The position numbers and the translations under genes were made by a program. Below, one piece after another: positions 11,180-21,544 of a DNA stretch of 64,000 nucleotides (the stretch's first letter is position 1; the number at the start of each line of letters is the position of its first letter). A model generated the notes under the pieces. That model did not search any database. It was not told where the DNA came from and saw nothing but the letters and a program-made list of their open reading frames with translations. The stretch comes from Kappaphycus alvarezii (lineage: Eukaryota; Rhodophyta; Florideophyceae; Gigartinales; Solieriaceae): contig NADL03000649.1 of assembly GCA_002205965.3 (NCBI GenBank), forward strand, positions 1,116,001 through 1,180,000. The letters are read 5' to 3'.

Positions 11180-12258
11180 ATGTCCACCACGGCGACGTAC
11201 GAAATCGCCGAGACAGACGAGCTCGAGGCCCTCGGCCGCGACGACATCACCGTGGACACCAGCGCCGGCCTGGCCCCGACGAAACGGTCCACCAACAAGA
11301 CTACCAAAAGGCTGAGTCCCCATCACGCTTTCGATGCTGCATGGTGTTTGCCGTGTTCGTTCTAGCGCTCGTCATCGGCGCCACTGTCGTCACAGTGCTG
11401 CTCACACGACGTTCAGAGGATGAAAATTCAACGTCGGGTATGTCAACCAATGGGGGGAATACCACAGGTACCGGTTTGGCGCCCACCGTTGTGCCAAAGC
11501 CGGTCCAACCGGCAGAGCAGGAGGGAGAGGTGAAGACGTTTACCGTGCAAGTACAGGGGAAGCATCCGCATGATCGTATGGCGTTCACGCAGGGTTTTGA
11601 GTTTGCGAGAGGTGTGTTTTATGAGAGTACCGGGTTGAGGGGGCAGTCGACGTTGAGGAAGGTGGAGATTGATACGGGAAAGGTCTTGCAGCGTTTTGAT
11701 TTGCCGGATATGAGGTTGTTTGGGGAGGGTATGACGTTGCATACGGATCATCATATATTCATGTTGACGTGGAAGGCGGGTCGCGGGTTTGTGTTTAATC
11801 AGTCTACATTTGAGGTTATTAAGGAATGGTCGTACGATGGTGAGGGTTGGGGATTGTGTATGGATCGCGAAAAGGATGAGGTTTATATGAGTGATGGCAC
11901 TCATGAGTTACGTGTGCTGGACCCAGATGATCTGAGTGAGAAACGTCGCGTACCGGTGACACTCCGAGGCCGCAAGGCGAGGAGCTTGAATGAATTGGAA
12001 TGGGTTTGTGGGGAGGTTTGGGCCAACGTGTGGACAACCTCTTTGATTTATCGAATTGACCCACATACGGGAGTTGTGAAATCGATCATCAATGCGTCAG
12101 TTTTGCCATTGCGAGAAGATCGACTGCCAAATAATGATGTCTTGAACGGCATTGCCTTTGACAAAGAAACAGGGAGGCTGTGGCTTACGGGAAAGAAATG
12201 GCCGGCAGTGTATGAGGTCACAGTTACTGACGAATCCTTAGACCTGACCAAGTGTTAA
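11180..12258 (+). CDS. Membrane-anchored glutaminyl-peptide cyclotransferase (plant/bacterial type)
   Basis: Converts N-terminal glutamine of peptides to pyroglutamate. The catalytic domain is the five-blade propeller QC (Glu_cyclase_2), not the animal zinc enzyme. Diagnostic blocks are HDRMAFTQGFEF, FYESTGLRGQSTLRKV, FGEGMTLH, LTWKAGRGFVF, GEGWGLCMD, MSDGTHELRVLDP, LNELEWVCGEVWANVW, NGIAFDKETG and LTGKKWPAVYEV. The N-terminus starts at ATG 11180 with an acidic cytosolic tail (TATYEIAETDELEALG), then a hydrophobic segment VFAVFVLALVIGATVVTVLL, giving a type II membrane protein with a lumenal enzyme, consistent with a secretory-pathway role. Tail and remainder lie in two frames; the change falls at about 11329 near a TTT and again looks like one missing base. 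With it the protein is about 359 residues, the usual length. A longer upstream reading in the second frame starts at 10813 but is low-complexity and not supported. Confidence 0.88.
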
Positions 12259-13040
12259 TAGAGCCGACAATGGCGCTTGACTTAAAACTGCCGACTATGA
12301 ACGCATGGATTCAGAAATGGTGTAGACGCTTCCGAGTTCCTGAAGTTCTGCAACACACCCTGAACTTGCAGCACAGCCGATTGCGCCCATGTTACTTCAG
12401 GCTGTAGAGAGCAACCCCGAGCAAGAGGCCGTGGCAGGGGCACATGAATCGGTTTGAGGGCTGCAAAGGCCACAGAATGAGCGCAGTGCTAACGCTGTGA
12501 GGGCGAAGACGATCTCACCTCCACTAGAGCATGACGTTGAAGCCGTTGAACAAGGGGTACCCGTTTGGCCACTTCGAGTTGTATCCTTGAATGCTGCAAT
12601 GGGTAAAGCAGCGTTTCGACTACGGACTGAAGGCAACCACGCAGTTTGTCACCCTGTCAGACGCGTGCGAAGCATGCGCGGTTTTGGAAACCACCCAATG
12701 GCGTCAATGCGTTATCATGTGCATCGACTTGATCAGTGGCGTCGTGCTTCAAAGACTCGAGAAAAGCAGGACTTTTGGGCAGTGGCATCCTCACATGCTT
12801 CAAAGACTCGAGAAAAGCAGGACTTTTGGGCAGTGGCATCCTCACATGTGATGCACGTTGTGAATTGTAGCGTCTGGTTAATTCATTTCATCTAGAGTAA
12901 AGCGGCCTTGTGGATCAGAACTTTCATCAGTTCGCAGTGAGGACCTTGCATGTGCAATAAACATCAGGAGGTCGCCGCGGGTCGGTATCTGCCGCGAAAC
13001 CAATGACCAGTGCAACACTGTACTGTACTGTACAGTACTG
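12259..13040. other. Gene-poor stretch with a tandem duplication
   Basis: Overlapping short frames exist on both strands, none with a recognisable family. The stretch contains an exact 51-bp tandem duplication and ends in a GTACTGTAC motif run at 13018-13041. Confidence 0.5.
12745..12846. repeat. Exact 51-bp tandem duplication
   Basis: Two copies, 12745-12795 and 12796-12846, begin TGCTTCAAAGACTCGAG and appear identical base for base. The period of 51 keeps reading frame, so any frame through it gains 17 residues. Identity suggests a recent event or an assembly duplication. Confidence 0.9.
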
Positions 13041-13041
13041 T
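13018..13041. repeat. GTACTGTAC motif run
   Basis: Overlapping TACTGTAC words followed by GTACAGTAC, the rightmost copy seen in the window. It lies just before the LINE-type fragment. Confidence 0.6.
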
Positions 13042-13054
13042 GATGCTGGAAGTA

Positions 13055-14032
13055 ATGAGAAGTTTGCTGACCACGTGACGCTCACCATGCATCGGGGTGA
13101 GAGGCTGGCCACCGGAATCTTGCCGGCACCTATGACGGATCTTGCGACGTACAATGATGCCGTTCGCGCGCACCGAATATGGTCGATCTCCTGCCTGCCT
13201 TCACGACTCCTCCCCTTTAGTGTATTTTGCTCAAGCAAGACCCCTCTGCAAAAGACACTAAGAGAAGCAGTCCATGCCGCAGTGCAAGAAGAGATCCCAC
13301 TCGGCGACCAACAGAGGCACGCATTCCGGGCTTCTATGGGCCTTCCCGGCGCAAAGGAATGGGTCTACTGTGCTCCGTGTTCCGGCCTCAAGATCAGTAC
13401 TGACGCCCGTAAATTCTCAGTGTGGCTGCAGTACTACCTTCAAGTCCCGCTTTTCGCCCCTGACACTCCGTGCCCACGAACAAAATGCCCCGAGGTCCTC
13501 GACTGCTATGGGGATCATGCCATGCACTGCCTGCATGGCGGGCACTGAACCCGACGACACGACCGTCAAGTCGTCCTCCTCGCTCAAGACCTGCATAAGG
13601 CAGCCCGTCACCCTGCCGTCGAGCAGCGACAGGCTTCACCGCACATGGCCGGATATCCAGGCAATGGGTAGCAACGGAGGAACGGACTTTTTTGACGTCT
13701 CGTTCGTTAATCCTCTTGGACGTACTAATAGGAGAGTGCGTACTTTCAATCCACTCACATCCCTCCACGCAGCAATTTCCGCCAAGCGTAGAAGGTATGA
13801 ACGCATGCTCGCGACTTCTGCTAGAGGAAGGCCTGCGCCTATCTCAATATCCACCCTTGGAGGCTAGCACCCAGGTGCGTACGCGGTGCTAACCGATTTC
13901 GCGCGGAACGTGGCCGTCCGGGCGATGGAGACCTATGGGAAGGTTAGAGCGGTGTTTACCGAAAGGCACTCTACCGCGGCCGTCATGTCTTACGCGGCAT
14001 GCCTGCTCGCTGGCATTGAGCCGGCCCTGTAA
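13055..14032 (+). mobile_element. LINE-type C-terminal fragment: zinc knuckle plus restriction-like endonuclease
   Basis: The frame shows FRASMGLPGAKEWVYCAPCSG, then a CCHC-like zinc knuckle (CPRTKC ... CYGDHAMHCLHGG), RHDRQVVLLAQDLHKAARHPAVEQ, and RPDIQAMGS...TDFFDVSFVNPLG. The E...RPD...D-V arrangement matches the PD-(D/E)xK restriction-like endonuclease found at the C-terminus of R2/CRE/NeSL-type non-LTR retrotransposons. It is followed by STLGG-HPGAYAVLTDFARNVAVRAMETYGKVR, ending at TAA 14032. No reverse transcriptase precedes it, so it is 5'-truncated. The reading passes through all three frames with two changes, each one base short, and carries one in-frame TAG at about 13865 where relatives would be expected to have Trp. 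The clade is uncertain. The adjacent copia fossil begins 96 bases downstream. Confidence 0.55.
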
Positions 14033-14128
14033 GGAATATTGTTTAGTATTACCCATCAGTGACGACTTATCCCGCACAACGAACTAGCGGCTTGGATACA
14101 ATCGACCACATCTTCCATACACTAAAGT

Positions 14129-14457
14129 TGTAGACCAGGATTGTGGTTCAGACCAAAGGGTAACTCAAGGTTTTGTCTGAAGCTGTGATGGACAGGATAT
14201 TGAGAAAGGGTGATATAGTGGGTTCTTTACTGCAGGGGTTTCTTGAATTCTGATGTGGTTATATAATTTTTTTAGTGAAAGCAAATAGCATAGGTAAGAT
14301 TCACATCCCCGCAGTCTAGAAATGGACTTCGCCTTATGGTAGTAGGGTTTCACTGGGTTTATCTGGTGCTGATATAGAGTATATTAGATGCATCCATGAA
14401 GAGTTGAAGAAGTACAATGGGGTACCCTACCACTCCCATTTTACTATGCATCCAACA
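14129..14457 (+). repeat. 5' LTR of the first copia fossil
   Basis: Begins TGTAGACC and ends CCAACA, so it has TG...CA ends. It matches 31275-31607 along its whole length with scattered differences. Confidence 0.85.
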
Positions 14458-17009
14458 TTGGTAGCATCGTTGATCTCCTCCAACTTTATCTTCCGCATCC
14501 ATCCCAGGACTAAACCTCCATGGATGAAGAGGTTTCCAAGCGCTTGCCGAAATTCAACGCTAGTAGGGGTGAGGATTTCACATTGTGGTCCATGCGCTTT
14601 GAAGCATTGTTAGAATCAGAAGAGATCTTATCCGTTGTTATTTACTATTAAGTTGATAGTGCTTGGGATGAATCTGTGACAAGTGAGACTAATATGAAAG
14701 TGGCCAGGGGCAGAATGCACTTGATTAAATCTTTGGGGGTACCCTATTGCGAACAATTGCACGTGGAAGGAACCCATATAAGATAAACACGCCGCTGAAG
14801 GAACTTTATACTACCGTTAGTTCAGCTACTAGAGTGCAACTGCAAACTGAGCTGTATCACTTTAAGTTCAAAGAAGGAAATGTGATGTCAGAATGTATCG
14901 ACCAAATGGAGTCTATCTTTAATAGACTCGATGCAATGGATGGTGTTTTCAGTGATTCTATGCGAGTAGCGACTATGCTCGCCAGCTTTGGAAGCACTGC
15001 TGAATCTCGATATGATCCTGTAATCACATCGTTACAGACAATGGATAGCAAGTTGCTGACATGGGATAGGGCCGCAGCGCGACTAATGCAGGAGTTTCAA
15101 ACATTACAGTAGCGTGCAGACGAGAACAGGAATAGAATGGTACTTAGACCGAGGCAGGAGCAAGCCCCGAAAGGTAGAGTCAACAATCGACATTGTTTTA
15201 ATTGTGGCAGAAGCGGTCATCTGATGCGAGAATGTACAGCTCCAAAGGTTATCGATGGAAACAAATCAAACAGCCGATAAACTCGCAATAAGAGGCCTAG
15301 GCCAATATGTATAAAGGAAAGGGGAACGAGGACACTCATAAGGCGTTAATGGCTAGAAAAAGAGTCAGAACCCCAGATTATTGTTATTGATACTGGCGCC
15401 ACTACTCAGATGATGAACGACCCTGATCTTTTCGCTTCCTGGAAACCTTGCACGGTGATGAACGTGACATTGGGCGATGGAAATGTTGTAAGGGCCCGTA
15501 GTCAGGGATCTGTGCTTATACCAACGAAGAGTCAGGGACAAGTTTTTCAATCATTAGAATTGAAGAACTCTCATTTAGTACCTTCACTGGAAACTAATCC
15601 GTTATCGGTACCGAAACTTGATGCAGAGGGCTTCGAGGTACGATTTGCTAATGGAAAATGGACAATAAAACGTAATAATAACACAGTGTGTACTGGAGTG
15701 CTCTACAACGGGCTTTAACTCATCAAGAAGCCATGCGAAAACACAAGAACGGAACGTGCAAATGTATATTTCTGTACTGCAGAAGGAGAAAAACTTTGGT
15801 CTGAGCGCTTAGGACATAGTGGCATTGAAATGATAAGAGAGATGGTTCGTAAACAATCTGTCACTGGCTTAGATCTTAATAATAGCCCTTCAGGAGATGT
15901 AAGATGCACTCCGTGCTCAATGGGGCAATAGGTGAGATTGGCTCTCACCCCTCAAGTGTCTTAGCCAAAGAAGCCGGGTGATGTATTTTATACAGATGTA
16001 TGCGGCCCCCTACCAGTCAAAGGCATCAAGGGAAAGAAATACTTTGTGACTTTCACAGATGGAATGTCTAGCTAAAAGGATGTACGTGTCATGGCGCGGA
16101 AATCTGATGTATTAGATTCGTTTCGCATGGGTCAAAAAAAGTTTGAACGAATGTTTGATTGCAAGATCAAACTTTTATATTCAGATAACGGGGGAGAGCA
16201 TTTATCCCTTCAAGAATATTTGGAGGAGCATTTATCGAATGGAAATACTCAGCACCGTATACATCCCATCAGAATGGGGTTGCAGAAAGGCTGAACAGGA
16301 CTCTCATGGAATCATTGCGCACACTCCTCATCCACTCCGGCCTACCGGACTGTTTTTGGGAAGAGACATTGATGACTGCAACTACTCTTAGAAATGTTAT
16401 TGGTACCAGTGAGCATAATGGGAAAAACCACAGAAGTTCTGACAGGGCAACGACCGAATATCAGTAATTTGAGGGTACTCGGATGTGAAGAATGGCTGTT
16501 AAACACTACTGATAAAAGGAGAAAGCTAGAAACCCGGGATAGGAGGGGAATACTACTGAGATGTTTACCTCATGCCAACTACCGGGTATGGGGCATTGCT
16601 TATAAGCAAGTGGTGCATGTCAGACAAGACGTGTTCTTTGCTAGGGAATAGAAACCTAAGGAGGCGTTACTAGTTTCTACTGCAGTTGAAGAAATGGTCA
16701 AGCCTATTGCTATGGGTGAATACTTTATTAGATATCCAGGAAACAACGTGCAGGGTGATGCTAACACAAGTGATGCTATGGAGTGCCCTAGGAAACATTT
16801 TCCTAGCCAATGGAGGACACCTGGAGCACTTTGAGTATAGTTGGAGGATAGTTGGAGGATATCTGGAGGATAATAGAGTACAGCCCAAATTTTGCCTTTG
16901 AGGGACTACAAATTGATGACGTTTGGACTACGAGGAAACCATCCATTCATATGTTTAATTTCTTAGCAATTGTTTAAAATTAATTTATCTGTTGAGTTTT
17001 GACATTGAT

Positions 17010-17084
17010 GTTGACATGAAATCCAGGTTGAAGTCAACATCATGTTGACATGAAATCCAAGTTGAAGTCAACATCATGTTGACT
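17010..17084. repeat. 34-bp tandem repeat, two copies plus a partial third
   Basis: The unit begins GTTGACATGAAATCCA and repeats at 17010, 17044 and, partly, 17078, with one difference between copies one and two. Each unit contains AGTCAACATCATGTTGACT across the junction, a palindrome. Confidence 0.85.
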
Positions 17085-17463
17085 TCAATTTAGTGTTCAT
17101 GATGATTAACGTAAATCAACGAGCCCCATTGTCCGATCCAAACAACAGAATTGTATGCCCTTTCTAACCACCTGATGTATCGAAGCATTCTGCGCCGCCA
17201 TGTGCTCGCACCTCATGCAGAAAAGTACGGTTACAAACATGAAAGCAAGCATGACAACGGCATTGCTCTCGAACCAACCGCAACCTTCATCCTTTGCCCC
17301 TATCTTGACGGAAATGGACGACGCGTTCCCCACGTTCTCTTATCGTGTGTCCGGCACACGATAACTGCTAAACAACCGCAACCAACACCACGTCACACTT
17401 TGTTTATTTCAACCCATCAGACAACACCATTCTGACAAACATTCATCACTCCACACACTATCT

Positions 17464-18397
17464 GTGAAATCAACCCCATCATCCTATTCCCAATCTTATA
17501 ACCCTCGCACAGCATTTCTAGGCGGCTCCAACACTCGTTTACGGCAAACCACGACTCTCTCAACATCACCCTCTCAAACCCCAACTGTCGTCACCGTTGG
17601 TCTGGAATCCGGTACATTATGCGGATTATGCGGATTAGGCGGCGCCATATTCGCCATACCCTGTCTAGTCCGATTTGCCGCCATGCCGCAACGCGTCGCC
17701 GGAAATATTTTAATTACAGTGAAAGCAATCGTAACAACTTCAGCAGCTTCCTTCGTAAGTGCAGGTCACATCGATTGGAATGTCGCTGCCACATTGTGCG
17801 GTTACGCGGCATATTCAAATCTCTTGGTGCAAGACCGCCCAGTGTTGTCAACCAGACCGTACGTAGCAAAGGCCTGGGTATCTTCATGCCTAATTTAGAG
17901 CCCATCATGTCGTTTCGAGCTTGATTGGAACGGAAACGGGATCAAGGAAATAGTGCACTGCTAGACTTGAGCGAGAGGAAGAATGTTGTGTTCAGCGGTA
18001 CTGGTGGCGGTGTTGGCTTTATGTCGGGTATCAGCGGCGGGGCACTCCTCACACCCTTAGTGGCGGTTACATTATATGAGGCTTCATGCCGGGCCGTTTT
18101 GGGCACGTCTTTCGCAGCGATGATCTTACCAACGGCAATCAGAGTGGAAAGCTATGAAAGAATGGGACTCGTTACCCCGCGCGCCGTGGCACCCTTTTTG
18201 GGAGGTGCTGTAGTCGGTGCGTGGATCGATTCCGCAGCGGCTTTGACAGTACCGGAAGGTGCATTGAGATGGATCTTGCCGTCATTATTTCAATACTTGG
18301 CACGCGAATATTGCGTGTACAGATTAATACCACTGGCGCCTCAACATCGTTACGGGTAGCAGGGAAGAAGCTTTCGCAAACTGCGGGACTTCGATAG
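17464..18397 (+). pseudogene. TauE/SafE-family sulfite/anion exporter (transposon cargo)
   Basis: TauE/SafE proteins are membrane exporters of sulfite, sulfonates or related anions built from two repeated halves. First half: GLESGTLCGLCGLGGAIFAIPCLV...MPQRVAGNILITVKAIVTTSAASFVSAGHIDWNVA matches the G-x-L-x-G-x-x-G-x-G-G motif and the H-x-D-W turn of the family. Second half: FSGTGGGVGFMSGISGGALLTPLVAVTLY...AVLGTSFAAMILPTAIR, GLVTPRAVAPFLGGAVVGAWIDS, ALRWILAVIISILGTRILRVQ. The N-terminal 45 residues are Ser/Thr-rich, like an organelle transit peptide, but lack an ATG in frame. There are at least two changes of frame (about 17830 and 18280, each one base short) and one in-frame TGA at 17922-17924. 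It lies inside the large DNA transposon, so it is most likely a captured host gene. Confidence 0.65.
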
Positions 18398-18476
18398 CAG
18401 TCTTTAATCTCGTAAACTCGGTACTTATTGTGCCGAAAACGTATAGTCAAGTCTTTTATGGCACAAAGTATCCCCT

Positions 18477-18803
18477 CTAACGCTCTCCCCTCTTTGCAAA
18501 TCGTACAATAATCTCTCGGATAATACGATCCAAAAGCGGATTAGTGCGCATCTCATCCGGCAGTCCTCCACGAAATGGAGGTCGTAAAGCCGCTGCACGC
18601 TCTTCCTGTAGCTGCTAGGAAGCTCCTTCCATTAGGCGATCAGTGCGACCAAGTATATCCTCTGTACTTTTGAAAGGTGCACAAAGTGCAAACAAGAAGA
18701 TGCCCCAAGCCAAAGCCAATACCACACCCACCCCTGTAGAGTATGGAATGACAAGTGTTAGCAGTCTTAAAAATATTGTCAGCGCACTCGTCTAGGTCGC
18801 CAT
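18477..18803 (-). pseudogene. Small single-span membrane protein, decayed
   Basis: A 108-codon minus-strand frame starts at ATG 18803-18801 and ends in TAG at 18479. It reads TSALTIFLRLLTLVIPYSTG, a hydrophobic segment VGVVLALAWGIFLFALCAPF, then a charged tail KSTEDILGRTDRLMEGAS...QLQEERAAALR and NPLLDRIIREIIVRFAKRGER. One or two membrane spans with a basic, helical C-terminus. Two in-frame TAG codons (codon 4 and about codon 56) stand where CAG (Gln) is plausible. I do not recognise the family. It is convergent with the TauE/SafE gene, 80 bases away, inside the large DNA transposon. Confidence 0.5.
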
Positions 18804-19770
18804 GTCAATCTCAACGTACAAATCCAAACTGGAACAAAATTGTCGATACGGAACGCTGGCATAGATAGGCGATAATTGAAAAAGGACAAGTTGTTGCAAG
18901 ATTGCAAGTAATTTTCATCGAGAGGCGTGCAAGTCAGTCCGAAAAGCTAAGTGACGTTTGGAATATCCCGCAAATAGCACCTACGCGCATGTACAACCCC
19001 CCATCTCGGAACAAATCATTCAGATAGGCAGTCTCGACACAGTCATTACGGCAAAGGCTCAACAATGACCTCATTAACAACTCCCCTCTCCTCAACAACC
19101 GCCATCAATCTTCGGTATTAATCTTCCAAATAACGTCGACAAAAAAACCCATACCAGTATTTCCCAACTGCAAGTCTGCAAACCTCCCAACCATGTTCCC
19201 CTCTAGGCATAATCTGTGGAAGCCAGTGATTAAAGCTTACAGCAAAATGCACGTGATTTTGAACATGGCCTGTCCACACAAACTTGACTAAGAAAATATC
19301 TTTCGAACACCGTTTTGCCTCATTCAAACGACGTTTTGCAATTTATAAATAATTCTCTCTGCTATTCGGGACGCTTTTTGATCCAGGTACATGAACTACA
19401 TAATGCGGTGCAAGCGGGGCAGTGGCGGATGGAATAGAGTATGTCCGAATGAGACGGGGGGTGAGAGCTTTGACTCGATAGGCCGGCGTGGCGGAGATTC
19501 TATCTGTGGATGGTTGTGATTTGGAATTGAGCAATGAGTCATGCATGGGTCGTACCATGATTTCCAGTGCCGGTAGACAGTCCAGCTCCGCAACCTATGC
19601 CGGCGCCAACGCCAAAGCCAATGCTGGAGAAGGGCAAGACACGGCTCCAGGCAATTTCTTCCATTTAAAGATTGTGCGATACTTGATTGTCTCACAACAG
19701 ACACTGGTTATAGTAATTGTTGTAACTAAGGAAACGTAGGTCAATGACTCCACTTCTCTCTACGAGCCGG

Positions 19771-20068
19771 CTATTTCGGTTGATGATCAACTGTAATGCG
19801 AGGCGGCTCTATTTGAATCTCTTGCAAATGGGGCACTGGGCGCGACAGTCGTAGGGGTGCTATCGGCGCAACAGGCGTGCTAGGAGCAGCAAGAGTGGGG
19901 TGATGTCGCAGACGTGCAACAGCCTTCGCATGCTGTTTGACAGAGCGCTGCTCAACCGCAGCATCAGCAACTGCTACCAAAGCCTCTACATTCATAGAAT
20001 CCTCCAGATATGCCGTTTTCATAGGATTATTTTTCTTCTCATCTTCTACGCAAATTTACATTTGAGCT
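19771..20068 (-). pseudogene. Decayed coding fragment, Ala/Pro-rich, unrecognised
   Basis: An open minus-strand frame reads CVEDEKKNNPMKTAYLEDS, MNVEALVAVADAAVEQRSVKQ, then a Pro/Ala-rich tail with LAAPSTPVAPIAPLR and ends at 19771. The helical first half and low-complexity tail look like real protein, but no family is recognised. It lies downstream of the LRR frame on the same strand and might be part of the same decayed gene. Confidence 0.3.
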
Positions 20069-20228
20069 ATGCTCCTCGGAAGACTTGAACCGTTGCCAAA
20101 TTTGTCCTTTTTGCGGCCGTTATCATTTGTACTAGCACAAAGTGTCGGTAACAAACTTCGAGTCAAGTCGCCGTTTTGCAAGAGTTGAAACAACTTTCTT
20201 CGAAATGCTCTAACAGACTGCCTTCATG

Positions 20229-21166
20229 TTACAGCTTGCTACAATACCTTAGCGATACAATCTGCGGTCCAAGAATATAAATAACGTCACTGTTATAAGC
20301 ATGCGAAAACAGAGAAGAATCGTGCGAGATAACCTCAAGAGTGTTCGGGCAGCTCTGCCTGAGCAGTTGAATCTCTCGTCGTAACAGTTGACTTTGCTCC
20401 AATTCCAAATGCACCAACTGATCGCCATGTATCACACAAAGCCTCGTGCAAGCGTTGCCCAACGAAGGCCCGAAATGGTAGAAATACAACTCCCGAACAT
20501 CGACGCAATACTGTCTGATCTATCTCAACAGCTCTTCATCCTCTAGGTCCATCAGCCAAAACCTTGTTGCACCAAGTGAAAACTTTGTCAGTCCTCGGTC
20601 CGATTCATATTCATACATCCTTCCATTCGTGGTCGAAAATGCTCGTCGAAAATGCTTAGTCGCGATGCTAACGTATGAACCACTGAACATTTTGTCGCCA
20701 ACATGTGCAACTACCGCTCACTCAACGCTTGACACGTTGCCCCAATAATCTCCAACTAATTCAATGTTGACCAACACGCGTCCAAAATACGCCCCAATGA
20801 ATACTGCCCATTCATATCCCGCAGACTCAACGTCCTCACCCCTGTGTTGCACATCACATGATCATTCACCCAACTCTTCGACGGAAAGATCTTTGTCACA
20901 ATGAGCTACCGCAGCCAAGGCCCTGCCAGTCGCGACGTAGCGCTCAAATGACTCACATCATGAGGTGCACGTACTTCAATCACCGTTCCCGCTGTGGGAG
21001 GACCGTAACTCAAATCTTGTCTAAACCTCCTCGGTTTCGTCCTCACGGCAGCTAATCTCGCCCTGAGCAATGCGCATACCCTTGTGCGCGTCAGCGCAAA
21101 GGTCATTGCATGGCTTGCATCTATAAAAATGTCCCACAAAGATTCAGCCCCCGTGGTCACGAACAT
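20229..21166 (-). pseudogene. Leucine-rich-repeat (RNI-like) protein remnant
   Basis: Successive minus-strand segments show LRR spacing: NTGVRTLSLRDMNGQYSL, ILDACWSTLN-LEIIGATCQAL, ELLR-IRQYCVDVRELYFYHF, ACTRLCVIHGDQLVHLELE, REIQLLRQSCPNTLEVIS and ILGPQIVSLRYCSKL. The C-P-N-x-L-E and L-x-x-L-x-L patterns are those of cysteine-containing RNI repeats seen in F-box and similar scaffold proteins. A different N-terminal stretch (ESLWDIFIDASHAMTFALTR from 21166) precedes. At least three in-frame TAG codons fall at positions where Gln or Glu would fit (STLN-LE, SER-LH, LLR-IR), plus changes of frame. Unable to encode a full protein as written. Part of the cargo of the large DNA transposon; partner and role unknown. 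Confidence 0.45.
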
Positions 21167-21544
21167 ATATTTCTCAGAATCGTGTCAAGAAACTCATTAG
21201 GAAGATGCATTTTCGTGGTTCTCGCGGCTTCCGCAGGACGCGGGGGGAGGGGCGTTAGTGAAATCGATATCGACCCTGATGCAGAAGCCGATAAGAAACC
21301 GGAAAAATGGTCGATGCTCCGTCGAAAGAGTTTGATGGGGTCGCATTGGCATGAGTTGTTGCACTACAGTAGTGCTCCTGAACGGAAGCAACGTGTGTTG
21401 GATATGCGGTGGGTCTACAAATACATTTTAGTTACAAAATAGCGTCACAGAGTCGCGAGAATATACGGTTTCTTTAAAGAGGTCCGTTAACATTTGAAGA
21501 AATGACAACATAACCGCCTCTCTACTCCGTTTCCTTTCGACGTC

